From an uncultured Clostridia bacterium (lineage in GTDB: Bacteria; Bacillota; Clostridia; Oscillospirales; Acutalibacteraceae): a stretch of DNA of 64,000 bases. Positions 34,594 to 43,424 of the stretch are shown in pieces; the stretch's first letter is position 1, and every line of letters begins with the position of its first letter. The position numbers and the translations under genes were made by a program. Under the pieces are notes generated by a model. The model saw nothing but the letters and a program-made list of their open reading frames with translations. It did not search any database and had not been told where the DNA came from. The DNA lies in assembly GCA_944384855.1 (NCBI GenBank), contig CALWUY010000053.1, positions 1-64,000 on the forward strand, read 5' to 3'.

Positions 34594-35859
34594 CTATTGC
34601 AATGTTACGGTTGTTGTGTATTTACCGATAGCCCATACGTTATCATAATTTTTAAAACTGATATTTACATCTGCCGTAAATACCCCTTCCGCCTTATCTG
34701 TAAGATCAATCTGTGCGTATATGTCTGTATCCTTCAGTTTGTTTACAGAAGCGCGAGGACCGAAAACCGTAACATTTGCTATGGTACTCGGCGCAGAGGC
34801 TTTTAATCCGGTACCGATACCGCTATACCTGATTTCTTTAACTGTAAAGGTCTTTGTAATATATCCATCGGTATTTACAGTAACTTTAAAGTTCTCTATA
34901 TTTTCGAGTATTCGTACTCCTTCCGGCAGTTTCGCGGAAACGTCAAAATTCCCCGAATCAGATGTAACAGTAGTAATATCAATCGCCGAAAGCTCGACCT
35001 CAGATGTTTTATCTACTGTTTCCGGTGTTCCGATAACAGTTACCGTTTTGTGGTCAACGCTCACTGAAACAGAATCAATATTAAATTCCTCAGGTGTGTT
35101 GGAAAAATTGACTTTTACAGGTACAATTTTTTTCTTTGAAATAGGTACTGTAACTTTAACCTTTTTCGCGCTTAATGTCAGATTCTCCTGATCGATCTCG
35201 TTTCCTTCAGCATCATATAAAAGTATGTCCGCATCAAAACTTTCGCTCTCACTGAGAGTTTTATTTACTACCGCTGAAGCCTTTACCGTTTCAATCTGAT
35301 TAATGACTGTACGCGGACCTGTAATAGTTACGGTATCGCTTTCGGTTCCGCTGACCACGCTGGTTTCTGCAATCAGGCCTTTGGCCGCCACCGCACCTTC
35401 AGCGCTTGCAATAATAGTGAATTCCTTTGTATCTACATAATCAAAATCTACCTTCAATACCGTAGGCGTAATACTTAATACCTCATATTCCTGAGAATTA
35501 ACAGCCGCCGTAGTTGCAACAAGCAGATCATAGCTTCCCGGAGCATCAACTTCCGCGGCAGATGCGTAAAGACTGAAATCGGATGCCGTAAGCGAACTTA
35601 CAACATAACTCGGACCTCTTACCGTAACTGTAAAACGCTGCTCGGAAATATCTCCGATAATATTCATATTATTTTCCGCCGCAAATGTATTTTCAAGATT
35701 GACATTTACCGGTATATCTGAAAAGGTACGCTGTATAGTAGGTTTTTGGTTTATTATTATTACCAGCCAAAGCACAAAAGCCATCAGAATTGAAAAGGGA
35801 ATTGTAAACTGTTTATTATAAAGCAGTTTTCTTAATGAAAAATTACTTAAAGATTTCAT
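34594..35859 (-). CDS. cdaR: YbbR-domain protein, regulator of c-di-AMP synthase
   Basis: 421 residues. One N-terminal membrane segment (IPFSILMAFVLWLVIIINQK), then about four YbbR repeats outside the membrane (for example RFTVTVRGPSYVVSSLTA, VTITGPRTVINQIETVKA, VTVIGTPETVDKTSEVELS, VTVFGPRASVNKLKDTDIY). CdaR controls the activity of CdaA in Firmicutes. The start overlaps the cdaA stop by 4 bases. Confidence 0.92.
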   Translation of the reverse strand: MKSLSNFSLRKLLYNKQFTIPFSILMAFVLWLVIIINQKPTIQRTFSDIPVNVNLENTFAAENNMNIIGDISEQRFTVTVRGPSYVVSSLTASDFSLYASAAEVDAPGSYDLLVATTAAVNSQEYEVLSITPTVLKVDFDYVDTKEFTIIASAEGAVAAKGLIAETSVVSGTESDTVTITGPRTVINQIETVKASAVVNKTLSESESFDADILLYDAEGNEIDQENLTLSAKKVKVTVPISKKKIVPVKVNFSNTPEEFNIDSVSVSVDHKTVTVIGTPETVDKTSEVELSAIDITTVTSDSGNFDVSAKLPEGVRILENIENFKVTVNTDGYITKTFTVKEIRYSGIGTGLKASAPSTIANVTVFGPRASVNKLKDTDIYAQIDLTDKAEGVFTADVNISFKNYDNVWAIGKYTTTVTLQ

Positions 35860-36758
35860 TTTTCTTCGTTATCCTCCCCTTTTTTCTTCTTAAGCGCATT
35901 AAAACGTCTTGTAATCACAGAAACAACACCGGTATTCTGAACTTTGTCTGTATTTGCAAGCAGTCTGGTAAGCTCTGCTCCTGCCGACACTCCGCTGTAA
36001 TTGCGTGTTATTTCGCCGTTAACAACAATAGAAATCGTTCCTGTTTCCTCAGATACAACAATCACTACTGCATCCGAGTTTTCAGTCATACCTATTGCCG
36101 CCCTGTGCCGTGTACCGAGCTGTGTACTCAGATCTTCTCGCTGAGTGAGAGGAAGTATGCAGCCCGCGGCATACAGCCTTGAATCCCTGACGATCAAAGC
36201 GCCGTCATGCAGCGGCGATTTTGGGAAAAATATATTATTTATCATAGAAGGCGATGCCTCAGCATCTATAACAGTACCGGTATCTACTATATCTCCCAGC
36301 TGGGTCTTGCGCTCGAAAACAATTAGTGCGCCTATCTTCTTTTCCTGCATGGTAGAAACTGCTTTGCTTACAGCATCTATACATTTTGTCATATCATTTT
36401 CTTCAGTGCCGAGTATCTGACCCCTGCTGAAATTAGTATGACCGACCTTTTCGAGTATTCTGCGCAGTTCCGGCTGAAAAATAACAGCCGCCGCAATTAT
36501 CAACGAATCCATTACTTTTGAAAGCGCCCAATTAAGTGTAGCAAGTTCCCACCAATCAGATATAAAGTATATCACCAACAAAATGAGTATACCTTTAACC
36601 AGCTGTCCTGCACGCGATTCGCGCAGAAAACTTATGCCCTTATAAATGATATAAGCCATAATCAATATATCAATTATATCAAAGGGTATTCTTATACTGG
36701 AAATAGCATATAATATCTGATTCCAAACTGCATAAATTGCGTTAAAAATACTGCTCAC
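35856..36758 (-). CDS. cdaA: diadenylate cyclase CdaA
   Basis: Makes the essential second messenger c-di-AMP from two ATP. About 300 residues. Three membrane segments at the N-terminus (IDILIMAYIIYKGISFL, VKGILILLVIYFI and a third near residue 65), then the DAC domain with SPLHDGALIVRDSRLYAAGC (DGA) and LGTRHRAAIGMTENS (RHR). GTG at 36758 fits AAGGA 9 bases upstream; a TTG two codons earlier is possible. Forms an operon with cdaR. Confidence 0.93.
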   Translation of the reverse strand: MSSIFNAIYAVWNQILYAISSIRIPFDIIDILIMAYIIYKGISFLRESRAGQLVKGILILLVIYFISDWWELATLNWALSKVMDSLIIAAAVIFQPELRRILEKVGHTNFSRGQILGTEENDMTKCIDAVSKAVSTMQEKKIGALIVFERKTQLGDIVDTGTVIDAEASPSMINNIFFPKSPLHDGALIVRDSRLYAAGCILPLTQREDLSTQLGTRHRAAIGMTENSDAVVIVVSEETGTISIVVNGEITRNYSGVSAGAELTRLLANTDKVQNTGVVSVITRRFNALKKKKGEDNEEK

Positions 36759-36833
36759 TTTCAAACTTCCTTCACGTACAGTTTTACATAATATATTCTA
36801 CCACAACTGTTATTTTCATTCAATAGCTATTTT

Positions 36834-37970
36834 CTATTTTTTAAAGTTTTTTTCGTTTTTAAAAAGTCTCAATAACGTGTTGATTTCCTGAGGAGTATTA
36901 AAGGCAGCCGGAGATACTCTTACCGTACCTTTTTCGATAGTTCCCATATATTCGTGGGCTATCGGCGCGCAATGCAATCCTCCCCTGACCGCCACCCCGT
37001 AGTCAGATAATTTTTCAGAAAAACTTATACTGTCTGTACCTGTGTAATTAAAAGACAAAACGGGCGCATAACTTCCGAGCATGGGCTCAGGAGTATAAAG
37101 AATCACGTTTTTATCTTCTTTGAGCGCAGAATACAGCTGCTTTATCAACGTCATTTCATGGCGGTAAATTTTGTTGATGCCTGTATTCTTAACATAATCC
37201 ATCGCCGCTGAAGCGCCTATTATGACCGGCACGTTTATTGTACCGCTTTCATATTTTTCAGGTGAAAATTCCGGCTGCACAAGTTCTCTTGAATTTGTTC
37301 CGGTTCCGCCCTGTATCAAAGTATTGGGAATATTTTTTTCGCTTATAAGTATTCCGCATCCCATAGGGGCGTACAGTCCTTTATGCGGTGCTACGCATAA
37401 AAAATCAATATTCATCTGCTGCATATCAATCGGAATTATACCTGAAATCTGCGCCGCATCAACTCCGAATAGTATTCCCCTTTTTCTGCATAATTTGCCT
37501 ATATCGGCAACCGGAAGCATTTTTCCGAACACATTCGATGCTCCCGTACAAAAAATCATTCTGGTGTTAGGTCTGATTTTGTTTTCAAAATTTTTTACGG
37601 TTTCCGAATCATCATATAAAGATACATCGGCAATATCGTATGATATCCCCGTATTTATAAGCGGACGCATCACCGCGTTATGCTCCATTGAGGATACTAT
37701 TATGTGATCTCCCTTTTTTAATACGCCTTTCAGCACATAATTTATCGCATGGGTGCAGTTTAAAGTAAAAATTACTTTTTCCGGACCGGACGCGCCGAAA
37801 AATTCCGCAGTTTTTTCTCTTACTCTGTAAACCGCATCGGCAGTTTTTACCGAAAGTCTATGTCCGCTTCTGCCGGGATTTGCGCTGTATTCTTTCAAAG
37901 ATTTCGCAACCGCTTCGATAACCGTTGAAGGCTTTTTTCCGGTGGTGGCCGCATTATCAAAATATATCAC
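36834..37970 (-). CDS. class V aminotransferase / cysteine-desulfurase-like enzyme
   Basis: 378 residues, NifS/SufS fold. MIYFDNAATTGKKPSTV at the start, NPGRSGHRLSVKTADAVYR, MEHNAVMRPL, CTGASNVFGK, FLCVAPHKGLYAPMGCGIL (PLP lysine in HKG) and GVAVRGGLHCAPIAHEYMG with the catalytic cysteine. It would take sulfur (or selenium) from cysteine and pass it on as persulfide. The DUF3343 protein just upstream is the likely partner. Start is GTG with AGGAGG 7 bases upstream. Confidence 0.88.
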   Translation of the reverse strand: MIYFDNAATTGKKPSTVIEAVAKSLKEYSANPGRSGHRLSVKTADAVYRVREKTAEFFGASGPEKVIFTLNCTHAINYVLKGVLKKGDHIIVSSMEHNAVMRPLINTGISYDIADVSLYDDSETVKNFENKIRPNTRMIFCTGASNVFGKMLPVADIGKLCRKRGILFGVDAAQISGIIPIDMQQMNIDFLCVAPHKGLYAPMGCGILISEKNIPNTLIQGGTGTNSRELVQPEFSPEKYESGTINVPVIIGASAAMDYVKNTGINKIYRHEMTLIKQLYSALKEDKNVILYTPEPMLGSYAPVLSFNYTGTDSISFSEKLSDYGVAVRGGLHCAPIAHEYMGTIEKGTVRVSPAAFNTPQEINTLLRLFKNEKNFKK

Positions 37971-38001
37971 TGTCTGACCTCCTTAAAAGCTTATTCAGTA
38001 T

Positions 38002-38026
38002 AAAAGGGCGTTTTTACCGCCCTTTT
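38002..38026 (-). terminator. terminator-like hairpin between DUF3343 and class V enzyme
   Basis: AAAAGGGCG and CGCCCTTTT make a 9-bp stem with a 7-base loop directly after the DUF3343 stop. T-rich stem end on the minus strand. The class V gene follows 31 bases later, so its transcript either reads through or starts anew. Confidence 0.7.
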
Positions 38027-38245
38027 TTATTCTTCATTAATTTCAAGTATTTTGATTCCGGCCTTTTTTAACAGTTCCAATGCTCTGTCAATATCATTTT
38101 CAATTATTATCGCATATCCGCAACCCGAACTGCCTTTGCCGGACAAAATTCTGTCAACTTTTGCCTTATAGCCGTTTCTTTTTAATATATCTTTTCCTTT
38201 TATTGCATAGGTCACGGTTCCCGTAGTAATTATATACCTTTTCAT
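38027..38245 (-). CDS. DUF3343 (putative Se/S carrier-like) protein
   Basis: About 72 residues from the ATG at 38245 (GGAG 8 bases upstream; a GTG 3 codons earlier overlaps that site). Ferredoxin-like beta-alpha-beta pattern: RYIITTGTVTYAIKGKDIL, then GKGSSGCGYAIIIENDI, then ELLKKAGIKILEI. The conserved GCGY cysteine is where sulfur or selenium would be carried in this family (PF11823, annotated as Se/S carrier-like). Sits next to a cysteine-desulfurase-like gene, which fits a transfer pair. Confidence 0.8.
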   Translation of the reverse strand: MKRYIITTGTVTYAIKGKDILKRNGYKAKVDRILSGKGSSGCGYAIIIENDIDRALELLKKAGIKILEINEE

Positions 38246-38409
38246 TTGGGTCACTCCGAAGCAAGCAAAGATATACTGATTTTCTTGCTATAGTACATTG
38301 TATGAGAAAAAATAAATTGTGATATTATAAGCGCGGCATGTTCCGAATTCAAATTTTGAATATTTCAGCACATTTATGACATTACCGGTGCATATATATG
38401 CAAAAACAG

Positions 38410-38438
38410 TTGACTTTTGGCTTTTTAAATGATATACT
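38410..38438 (+). promoter_or_regulatory. SigA promoter of amino-acid ABC transporter
   Basis: TTGACT (38410-38415), 17 bases, TATACT (38433-38438), followed by the ABC operon start 54 bases later. A perfect palindrome ATTCAAA-T-TTTGAAT lies upstream around 38347-38361 and may be an operator. Confidence 0.8.
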
Positions 38439-38491
38439 GTTCTAGCAAAAACATTATATTAGGTATTAAAAATATTATTGGGAGTGTTTTT

Positions 38492-39238
38492 ATGAAAACA
38501 ATTAAAAAATTATTTTGCCTATTGACAATAATGTGTCTGGTATTTGCCTGCGCAGCCTGCGGTTCAAGCAGTGACGATACACTTGTAATGGGTACAAATG
38601 CTGCTTTCCCGCCATACGAATTTGTCGACGATGACGGAAATATTGTAGGTATTGACGCTGAAATTGCACAGGCCGTTGCGGATAAACTCGGCAAGAAACT
38701 TGAAATCAAGGATATGGAATTCGACTCACTTCTTACCGCGGTTCAGTCCGGAAGCATTGATTTTGCCCTTGCGGGTATGACTGTAGACGAAGAGCGCAAG
38801 TTGACGGTTGATTTTTCAGACACTTACGCTACCGGAGTTCAGGTTATAATTGTTCCTGAAAATTCCGCCATAGCCACAGTTGATGATCTTACCGGCAAAA
38901 AAATAGGCGTTCAGGCAGGCACTACCGGAGACATCTACTGCACAGATGATTACGGTCAGGATATGGTAAAACAGTTCAATAACGGAGCTCTTGCGGTTGC
39001 CGCTTTGAAAAACGGTCAGGTCGACTGCGTTGTAATCGACAATGAACCCGCTAAAAACTTTGTTAAAGCAAACGAAGGTCTTAAAATTCTTGACACTGAA
39101 TATGCCGTTGAAGATTATGCCGCAGCTATCTCAAAAGAGAATAAAGAGCTTCAGGAAGATTTCAACAAAGCGCTGAACGAACTCAAAGAAGAAGGAAAAA
39201 TTCAGGAAATTATAGATAAATACATTACAGCAGAATAA
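38492..39238 (+). CDS. amino-acid ABC transporter substrate-binding lipoprotein
   Basis: 248 residues. Lipoprotein signal peptide (KKLFCLLTIMCLVFACAACG, with the lipid-modified Cys in AAC or FAC). Bacterial extracellular solute-binding family 3: NAAFPPYEFVDDDGNIVGID, MEFDSLLTAVQSGSIDFAL, GMTVDEERKLTVDFS and GKKIGVQAGTTGD. Captures a polar amino acid outside the membrane. The ATG at 38492 has GGAG 8 bases before it. First gene of the ABC operon. Confidence 0.93.
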   Translation: MKTIKKLFCLLTIMCLVFACAACGSSSDDTLVMGTNAAFPPYEFVDDDGNIVGIDAEIAQAVADKLGKKLEIKDMEFDSLLTAVQSGSIDFALAGMTVDEERKLTVDFSDTYATGVQVIIVPENSAIATVDDLTGKKIGVQAGTTGDIYCTDDYGQDMVKQFNNGALAVAALKNGQVDCVVIDNEPAKNFVKANEGLKILDTEYAVEDYAAAISKENKELQEDFNKALNELKEEGKIQEIIDKYITAE

Positions 39239-39263
39239 TTCAAATTCAAATCGGCTTTCTTGG

Positions 39264-39284
39264 CAGGGCGGCAATGCCGCCCTG
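39264..39284 (+). repeat. GC-rich intergenic hairpin in ABC operon
   Basis: CAGGGCGGC-AAT-GCCGCCCTG, a 9-bp perfect stem between the binding-protein and permease genes, without a T-run. Such hairpins commonly protect the binding-protein mRNA and reduce expression of the downstream permease. Confidence 0.7.
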
Positions 39285-39320
39285 TAAGTATATATATTAA
39301 AAAGTATTGTGGGTGAAACT

Positions 39321-40097
39321 TTGAATATAATTTCTTTTACCGAATGGTTGTCCGGAGCACCCGGCTGGCTGCAAAGCTGTCCTGATTGGATACAAAATTT
39401 TATTTTCCAATGTTATCAAACCTTCATATATGCGGACAGATGGAAATTTTTTCTAAGCGGACTTGAAATTACTTTTATAGTAACCATAGGCGCCCTGCTG
39501 CTTGGTGTAATCATAGGTCTGCTGCTCGCGGTAATAAGAACTTCACATGATTTAAGCGTTCAAAAGCCTAATGTGATTTTAAGAATACTCAACGCCTTTG
39601 CTAATCTGTATCTTACAGTAATACGCGGAACTCCGATGATGGTTCAGCTGCTTATCATGGGCTTCGTAATCATGGTGCCTAAGACCGATACCGGCACTGT
39701 CGTGTGCGGTATAATAACACTCGGTATAAATTCCGGCGCTTATGTTGCCGAAATTGCCAGATCCGGAATAATGTCCATTGACCGCGGTCAGATGGAAGCA
39801 GGGCGTTCACTCGGATTCAATTATGTGCAGACTATGTGGAATTTTATAATACCACAGGCTTTCAAAAACATACTTCCCGCTTTATGCAATGAAATGATTA
39901 CACTGCTGAAAGACACCTCTCTGGTTTCGGTTATAGCGTTGAGAGATGTTACCAAACAGGCACAGAATATCGTCAGCATAACCTATCAGGCTTATGTTCC
40001 CTACATAAGTCTGGCAGTAATATACTTAATAATTGTAATAATCCTCACCAAGTTATTGGGTATCCTGGAAAGGAGGCTTCGTAACAGTGATCACTGA
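39321..40097 (+). CDS. amino-acid ABC transporter permease
   Basis: About 258 residues, HisMQ-type permease with about five membrane segments. Contains [54 protein letters not shown] (EAA loop that touches the ATPase) and [19 protein letters not shown] at 39321 with GGGTG 5 bases before it is my preferred start; a GTG 12 bases earlier lacks a ribosome site. Overlaps the ATPase gene by 11 bases. Confidence 0.92.
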   Translation: MNIISFTEWLSGAPGWLQSCPDWIQNFIFQCYQTFIYADRWKFFLSGLEITFIVTIGALLLGVIIGLLLAVIRTSHDLSVQKPNVILRILNAFANLYLTVIRGTPMMVQLLIMGFVIMVPKTDTGTVVCGIITLGINSGAYVAEIARSGIMSIDRGQMEAGRSLGFNYVQTMWNFIIPQAFKNILPALCNEMITLLKDTSLVSVIALRDVTKQAQNIVSITYQAYVPYISLAVIYLIIVIILTKLLGILERRLRNSDH

Positions 40098-40830
40098 TAA
40101 AACACTTATAAAAGTCGACGGTCTTAAGAAAAGCTTTAAGGATATTGAAGTTCTAAAAGGAATAAACCTTGAAATCAAGCAGGGTGAGGTTGTCGTAATC
40201 ATAGGACCTTCAGGCTGCGGAAAATCCACCTTTCTTCGGACGCTTAACCTGCTTGAACGTCCTACTTCCGGCACCATTAACTTTGACGGAGTAAATATTA
40301 CCGATCCGAATACTGATATCAATCTTCACCGTCAGAAAATCGGTATGGTGTTTCAGCATTTTAATCTTTTTCCACATATGACAGTACTTAAAAATATGAC
40401 CATTGCCCCTGTTAAGCTGTCAAAGCTGTCAAAAACAGAAGCCGAAGAACGGGCAATGAAATTACTTGACCGAGTAGGTCTTGCCGACCGTGCCCTTTCT
40501 TACCCCTCTCAGCTGTCAGGCGGACAGAAACAGCGTGTAGCAATAGTTCGTGCTCTCGCTATGCAGCCGGAAGTCATGCTGTTTGACGAACCTACCTCTG
40601 CCTTAGACCCTGAAATGGTAGGAGAGGTTCTTGATGTAATGAAATCTCTCGCAAAAGACGGCATGACAATGGCTATCGTAACTCATGAAATGGGATTTGC
40701 AAAAGAAGTTGCAGACAGAGTGCTTTTTATCGACCAGGGAATAATTATGGAACAGGGGTCTCCTGCGGAAGTATTCGGAAATCCGAAAAGTCCGCGGCTC
40801 AAAGACTTTTTAAGCAAAGTGATTTCCTGA
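40087..40830 (+). CDS. amino-acid ABC transporter ATP-binding protein (GlnQ type)
   Basis: 247 residues. [18 protein letters not shown] (Walker A), [15 protein letters not shown] (Q-loop), [16 protein letters not shown] (signature), [19 protein letters not shown] (Walker B) and [15 protein letters not shown] (switch His). Start is GTG with AGGAGG 10 bases before it. Completes a polar amino-acid importer. Confidence 0.95.
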   Translation: MITDKTLIKVDGLKKSFKDIEVLKGINLEIKQGEVVVIIGPSGCGKSTFLRTLNLLERPTSGTINFDGVNITDPNTDINLHRQKIGMVFQHFNLFPHMTVLKNMTIAPVKLSKLSKTEAEERAMKLLDRVGLADRALSYPSQLSGGQKQRVAIVRALAMQPEVMLFDEPTSALDPEMVGEVLDVMKSLAKDGMTMAIVTHEMGFAKEVADRVLFIDQGIIMEQGSPAEVFGNPKSPRLKDFLSKVIS

Positions 40831-40849
40831 ATAAAACAGATTAAACATA

Positions 40850-40887
40850 AAAAAGCGCTGTACAAAACAAATTGTACGCGCTTTTTT
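40850..40887 (+). terminator. terminator of ABC operon
   Basis: AAAAAGCGC with inner GTACAA/TTGTAC and GCGCTTTTTT, 20 bases after the ATPase stop. Long T-run on the + strand. Confidence 0.88.
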
Positions 40888-40892
40888 ATTTT

Positions 40893-40939
40893 CATAATAC
40901 GTGCCCTTGTTTTTCTATTAAATAAGGGCACGTATTGTG
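40893..40939. repeat. long inverted repeat between convergent genes
   Basis: AATACGTGCCCTT (40896-40908) and its exact complement (40924-40936) form a 13-bp stem with a 15-base loop; three more pairs (one G-U) extend it to 16. It stands between the ABC operon and the YlmC/YmxH gene. No T-run after either arm, so it may be a back-up terminator for the minus strand or a fold-back element. Confidence 0.65.
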
Positions 40940-40993
40940 TTTTATGTAAATTAATTTATATATTAATATATAACCATGAAAGTAGAATCCGGA

Positions 40994-41272
40994 TTATTTA
41001 AATCCCCTGTTTTTCAAATATCCTACATAGATATCGGGATTTGTATCAACCAAAACAGTTTCTTTGCCTATTACAGATATCTCGCTCCACGGGATAACAA
41101 TATCGTCTTCCCTGCCCAGAATTCCGAAAAGTCTGAGTCTGCCCGGGATAACTATCGACTGCAAATTTCCGTTGGAAGTATCGATTTCAACATCTGAAAC
41201 ATAACCGAAAACGCAACCGTTTTTTACACAGACAACCTGCTTGTTTTTTAACTCTGTCATTCTGCAATACAT
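40994..41272 (-). CDS. YlmC/YmxH-family sporulation protein (PRC-barrel)
   Basis: 92 residues. PRC-barrel signature: KNGCVFGYVSDVEIDTSNGN, SIVIPGRLRLFGILGREDDI and VIPWSEISVIGKETVLV. Small proteins of this family are conserved in endospore formers and switched on during sporulation, but their role is unclear. GGTGA precedes the ATG. Confidence 0.85.
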   Translation of the reverse strand: MYCRMTELKNKQVVCVKNGCVFGYVSDVEIDTSNGNLQSIVIPGRLRLFGILGREDDIVIPWSEISVIGKETVLVDTNPDIYVGYLKNRGFK

Positions 41273-41313
41273 ATTATCACCGATATAAATATATGCACAA
41301 TCACCGAATAATA

Positions 41314-42192
41314 TTAATAATTAAAAATAAGTTCATCATCCTCGCCGCTGTCGTCATTGCCGTCATCATCGTCATTATTATCGTCATCATTATTTTCATC
41401 ATCTGACTCTATCTCAATACCGAGATCACGGCGTTTTTGGATGTCCTCATCCGGATGTTCAAGATAATACGGATCTATTATGTATTTTTTGATTGTCGGA
41501 AATGTGAAATACTGTATAAGCAAAAATTTAAAGGACGGATACGTAAGTATATACAGCATAGCAAGTACTGTTGACACCAGAACGAAAGCATTTATAGATA
41601 TATTAAAAGCTAAAATCAAAATAAGAATATTAATTACGTATACAAGCCCAAGACACAGCAGACATAGAAAATTTTTGAACAAGCTTATAAATGCGAATTT
41701 ATAGCTGTTCTTATATATCTGTTTTAAAGAAAATTTGAAGGTTATCATAAGCGTCCAGATATACATATTCATCATTGTGAATATCAGCAGCGCGGAAAGC
41801 GTAATCCCCAAACCGATTGTAGACATAATGCCATCTGAACTGAAATAAAAATAAGCTGCAAACAACAGGCAAATATATATCACCGCGTTTAATATACCTG
41901 CGGGAAGTGCCTGTTTCCAATTCTTTTTGACTGTCTCAAAAAAGTCGCTGAGACCAAAAGAATGCTTATCCCTTGCTGTATTTCTGGTAACATGAGTTAT
42001 ACCCACTGCCGAAAGACCGTTTGTCAAAATCGGAAGTGAAATTAACGTATAAACCAAATTTATAGTGATAAACTTCCAAAAGTTACGGAAAAAGGTTTCA
42101 AAAAAAACAATAAACGCTTTTTTCTTGGGAGCATTTTTATCTATTCCCGGACCTTCTTTTTCAAAATTAAAAAAACCAAATATTCCTGCCAT
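41314..42192 (-). CDS. YesL-like (DUF624) membrane protein with acidic tail
   Basis: 292 residues, about five membrane segments (for example FWKFITINLVYTLISLPIL and AGILNAVIYICLLFAAYFYF). The pattern matches the YesL/DUF624 family. The C-terminal 30 residues are almost all Asp, Asn and Glu and come from a GAT/AAT-rich repeat, probably a slippage product. It follows the membrane gene at 42196 by 3 bases, so the two form a pair. Confidence 0.7.
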   Translation of the reverse strand: MAGIFGFFNFEKEGPGIDKNAPKKKAFIVFFETFFRNFWKFITINLVYTLISLPILTNGLSAVGITHVTRNTARDKHSFGLSDFFETVKKNWKQALPAGILNAVIYICLLFAAYFYFSSDGIMSTIGLGITLSALLIFTMMNMYIWTLMITFKFSLKQIYKNSYKFAFISLFKNFLCLLCLGLVYVINILILILAFNISINAFVLVSTVLAMLYILTYPSFKFLLIQYFTFPTIKKYIIDPYYLEHPDEDIQKRRDLGIEIESDDENNDDDNNDDDDGNDDSGEDDELIFNY

Positions 42193-42195
42193 AAT

Positions 42196-42927
42196 TTACC
42201 TCTGCTTTTTTTCTTTCCTGTATACAAATTTTTCGCCGATTGAAATATTTTTGAACCCCAAAAAGTATGATATAAAAGATACAATAGGAATTACCAGCTG
42301 AACTGCCGCAAGCGCCAAAAAATTCCATGCTGAAAGCTCACCGAAAGCCACAGCGTGACCGTCCGCTATATCAATAAACCCGTACAAAGATGAATTCATC
42401 AGCTTGTAAATAGCAGTCGGAACACCGGACGTTAAACTGTCCTTAGTCACAAAAAGGAACACCAGCAGCAAAACAGCAGGAATAATAGCAAACAATCCTA
42501 TTTTAAGACCTTTCAGCGTATCGGCTTCTTTATGCTTGAATTTTACCAAATTGCTGTCCTTGGTGCCTAACTGCCAATTTATCGGATAAACAAAAGAACA
42601 CAGCAAACAAAATGTCAGAAACTGAGCAACAGCAGTTGAAATAATATTTCCTTTTCTCGAAAGTTCCTTAATAGAATACTCTACAATTTCATAACCCTGC
42701 GCCTCATAATCTGCCCGTTTAGTGTCCTCACCCTCATCATACCTGTATGTATATAACGTCTCGGATTGCTCCTCGCCTTCCTTGACTCCGAGAGCGGTAT
42801 ATCCCACTTCCTCAGCAAACAGTCCGTTTGCCAATATACTGACTGAAAGCACGACAATAGCACACATAAAATTAACTAAAATAAGCTTTAAAAAAAGTGA
42901 AACGGCAGTTTTTATAACCTCTTTCAT
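42196..42927 (-). CDS. membrane protein of unknown function
   Basis: 243 residues with about five hydrophobic segments (LFLKLILVNFMCAIVVLSVS, VAQFLTFCLLCSFVYPI, IGLFAIIPAVLLLVFLFV, FLALAAVQLVIPIVSFISY) and one polar loop of about 50 residues after the first segment. The family is unknown to me. It is paired with the YesL-like gene downstream. Confidence 0.65.
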   Translation of the reverse strand: MKEVIKTAVSLFLKLILVNFMCAIVVLSVSILANGLFAEEVGYTALGVKEGEEQSETLYTYRYDEGEDTKRADYEAQGYEIVEYSIKELSRKGNIISTAVAQFLTFCLLCSFVYPINWQLGTKDSNLVKFKHKEADTLKGLKIGLFAIIPAVLLLVFLFVTKDSLTSGVPTAIYKLMNSSLYGFIDIADGHAVAFGELSAWNFLALAAVQLVIPIVSFISYFLGFKNISIGEKFVYRKEKKQR

Positions 42928-42992
42928 CTACACATAATTCCTCACTAAAACTAAAATACACATATTAATATATATTATATTCTATAATAACA

Positions 42993-43028
42993 AAAAATGC
43001 AAGTCATAAAATTATGACCTGCATTTTT
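42993..43028 (-). terminator. terminator after small membrane protein gene
   Basis: AAAATGCA and TGCATTTT with inner GTCATAA/TTATGAC on the minus strand, directly after the stop at 43031, ending in Ts. Confidence 0.85.
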
Positions 43029-43030
43029 AA

Positions 43031-43294
43031 CTATAAAATTAAAATAAGCGCTGCCGCCGCTGCGATCAAAACCCCTGCGATAAGCAGTATTCTTTTCTTA
43101 CGCAATCGGTAACGTTTTCTCAGTGAGGTTTTGGGAGGAGAACTGTAATTAAATGAAAAAGCACTTGCAGCTTTCCGCAACTGTTTTGCACTCAAATTAC
43201 CGTATTCCGGAGTAACATAAAAAACTATTTTTTCAAATAAGCGGCTGCCTGTATTATTTACCTCGATTACTGTTTTGTTTACACCTTTTACCAT
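43031..43294 (-). CDS. small tail-anchored membrane protein
   Basis: 87 residues. Soluble N-terminus (about 60 residues) followed by a basic stretch (SLRKRYRLRKKRILL) and a single C-terminal membrane segment (LLIAGVLIAAAAALILIL). GGGG is 7 bases before the ATG and a terminator follows, so it is a one-gene unit. Function unknown. Confidence 0.7.
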   Translation of the reverse strand: MVKGVNKTVIEVNNTGSRLFEKIVFYVTPEYGNLSAKQLRKAASAFSFNYSSPPKTSLRKRYRLRKKRILLIAGVLIAAAAALILIL

Positions 43295-43424
43295 TTTTTT
43301 ACCCCTTTGTTTATTTCTGTAAATAGTGTAGACAAAAAAGCAATAAGTTATTCAGTTGACATAAAAATGTGGATAACTCGGTGGAAAACACTGATAAATC
43401 CGCTTTTTATGCAGGTTCAGACTA

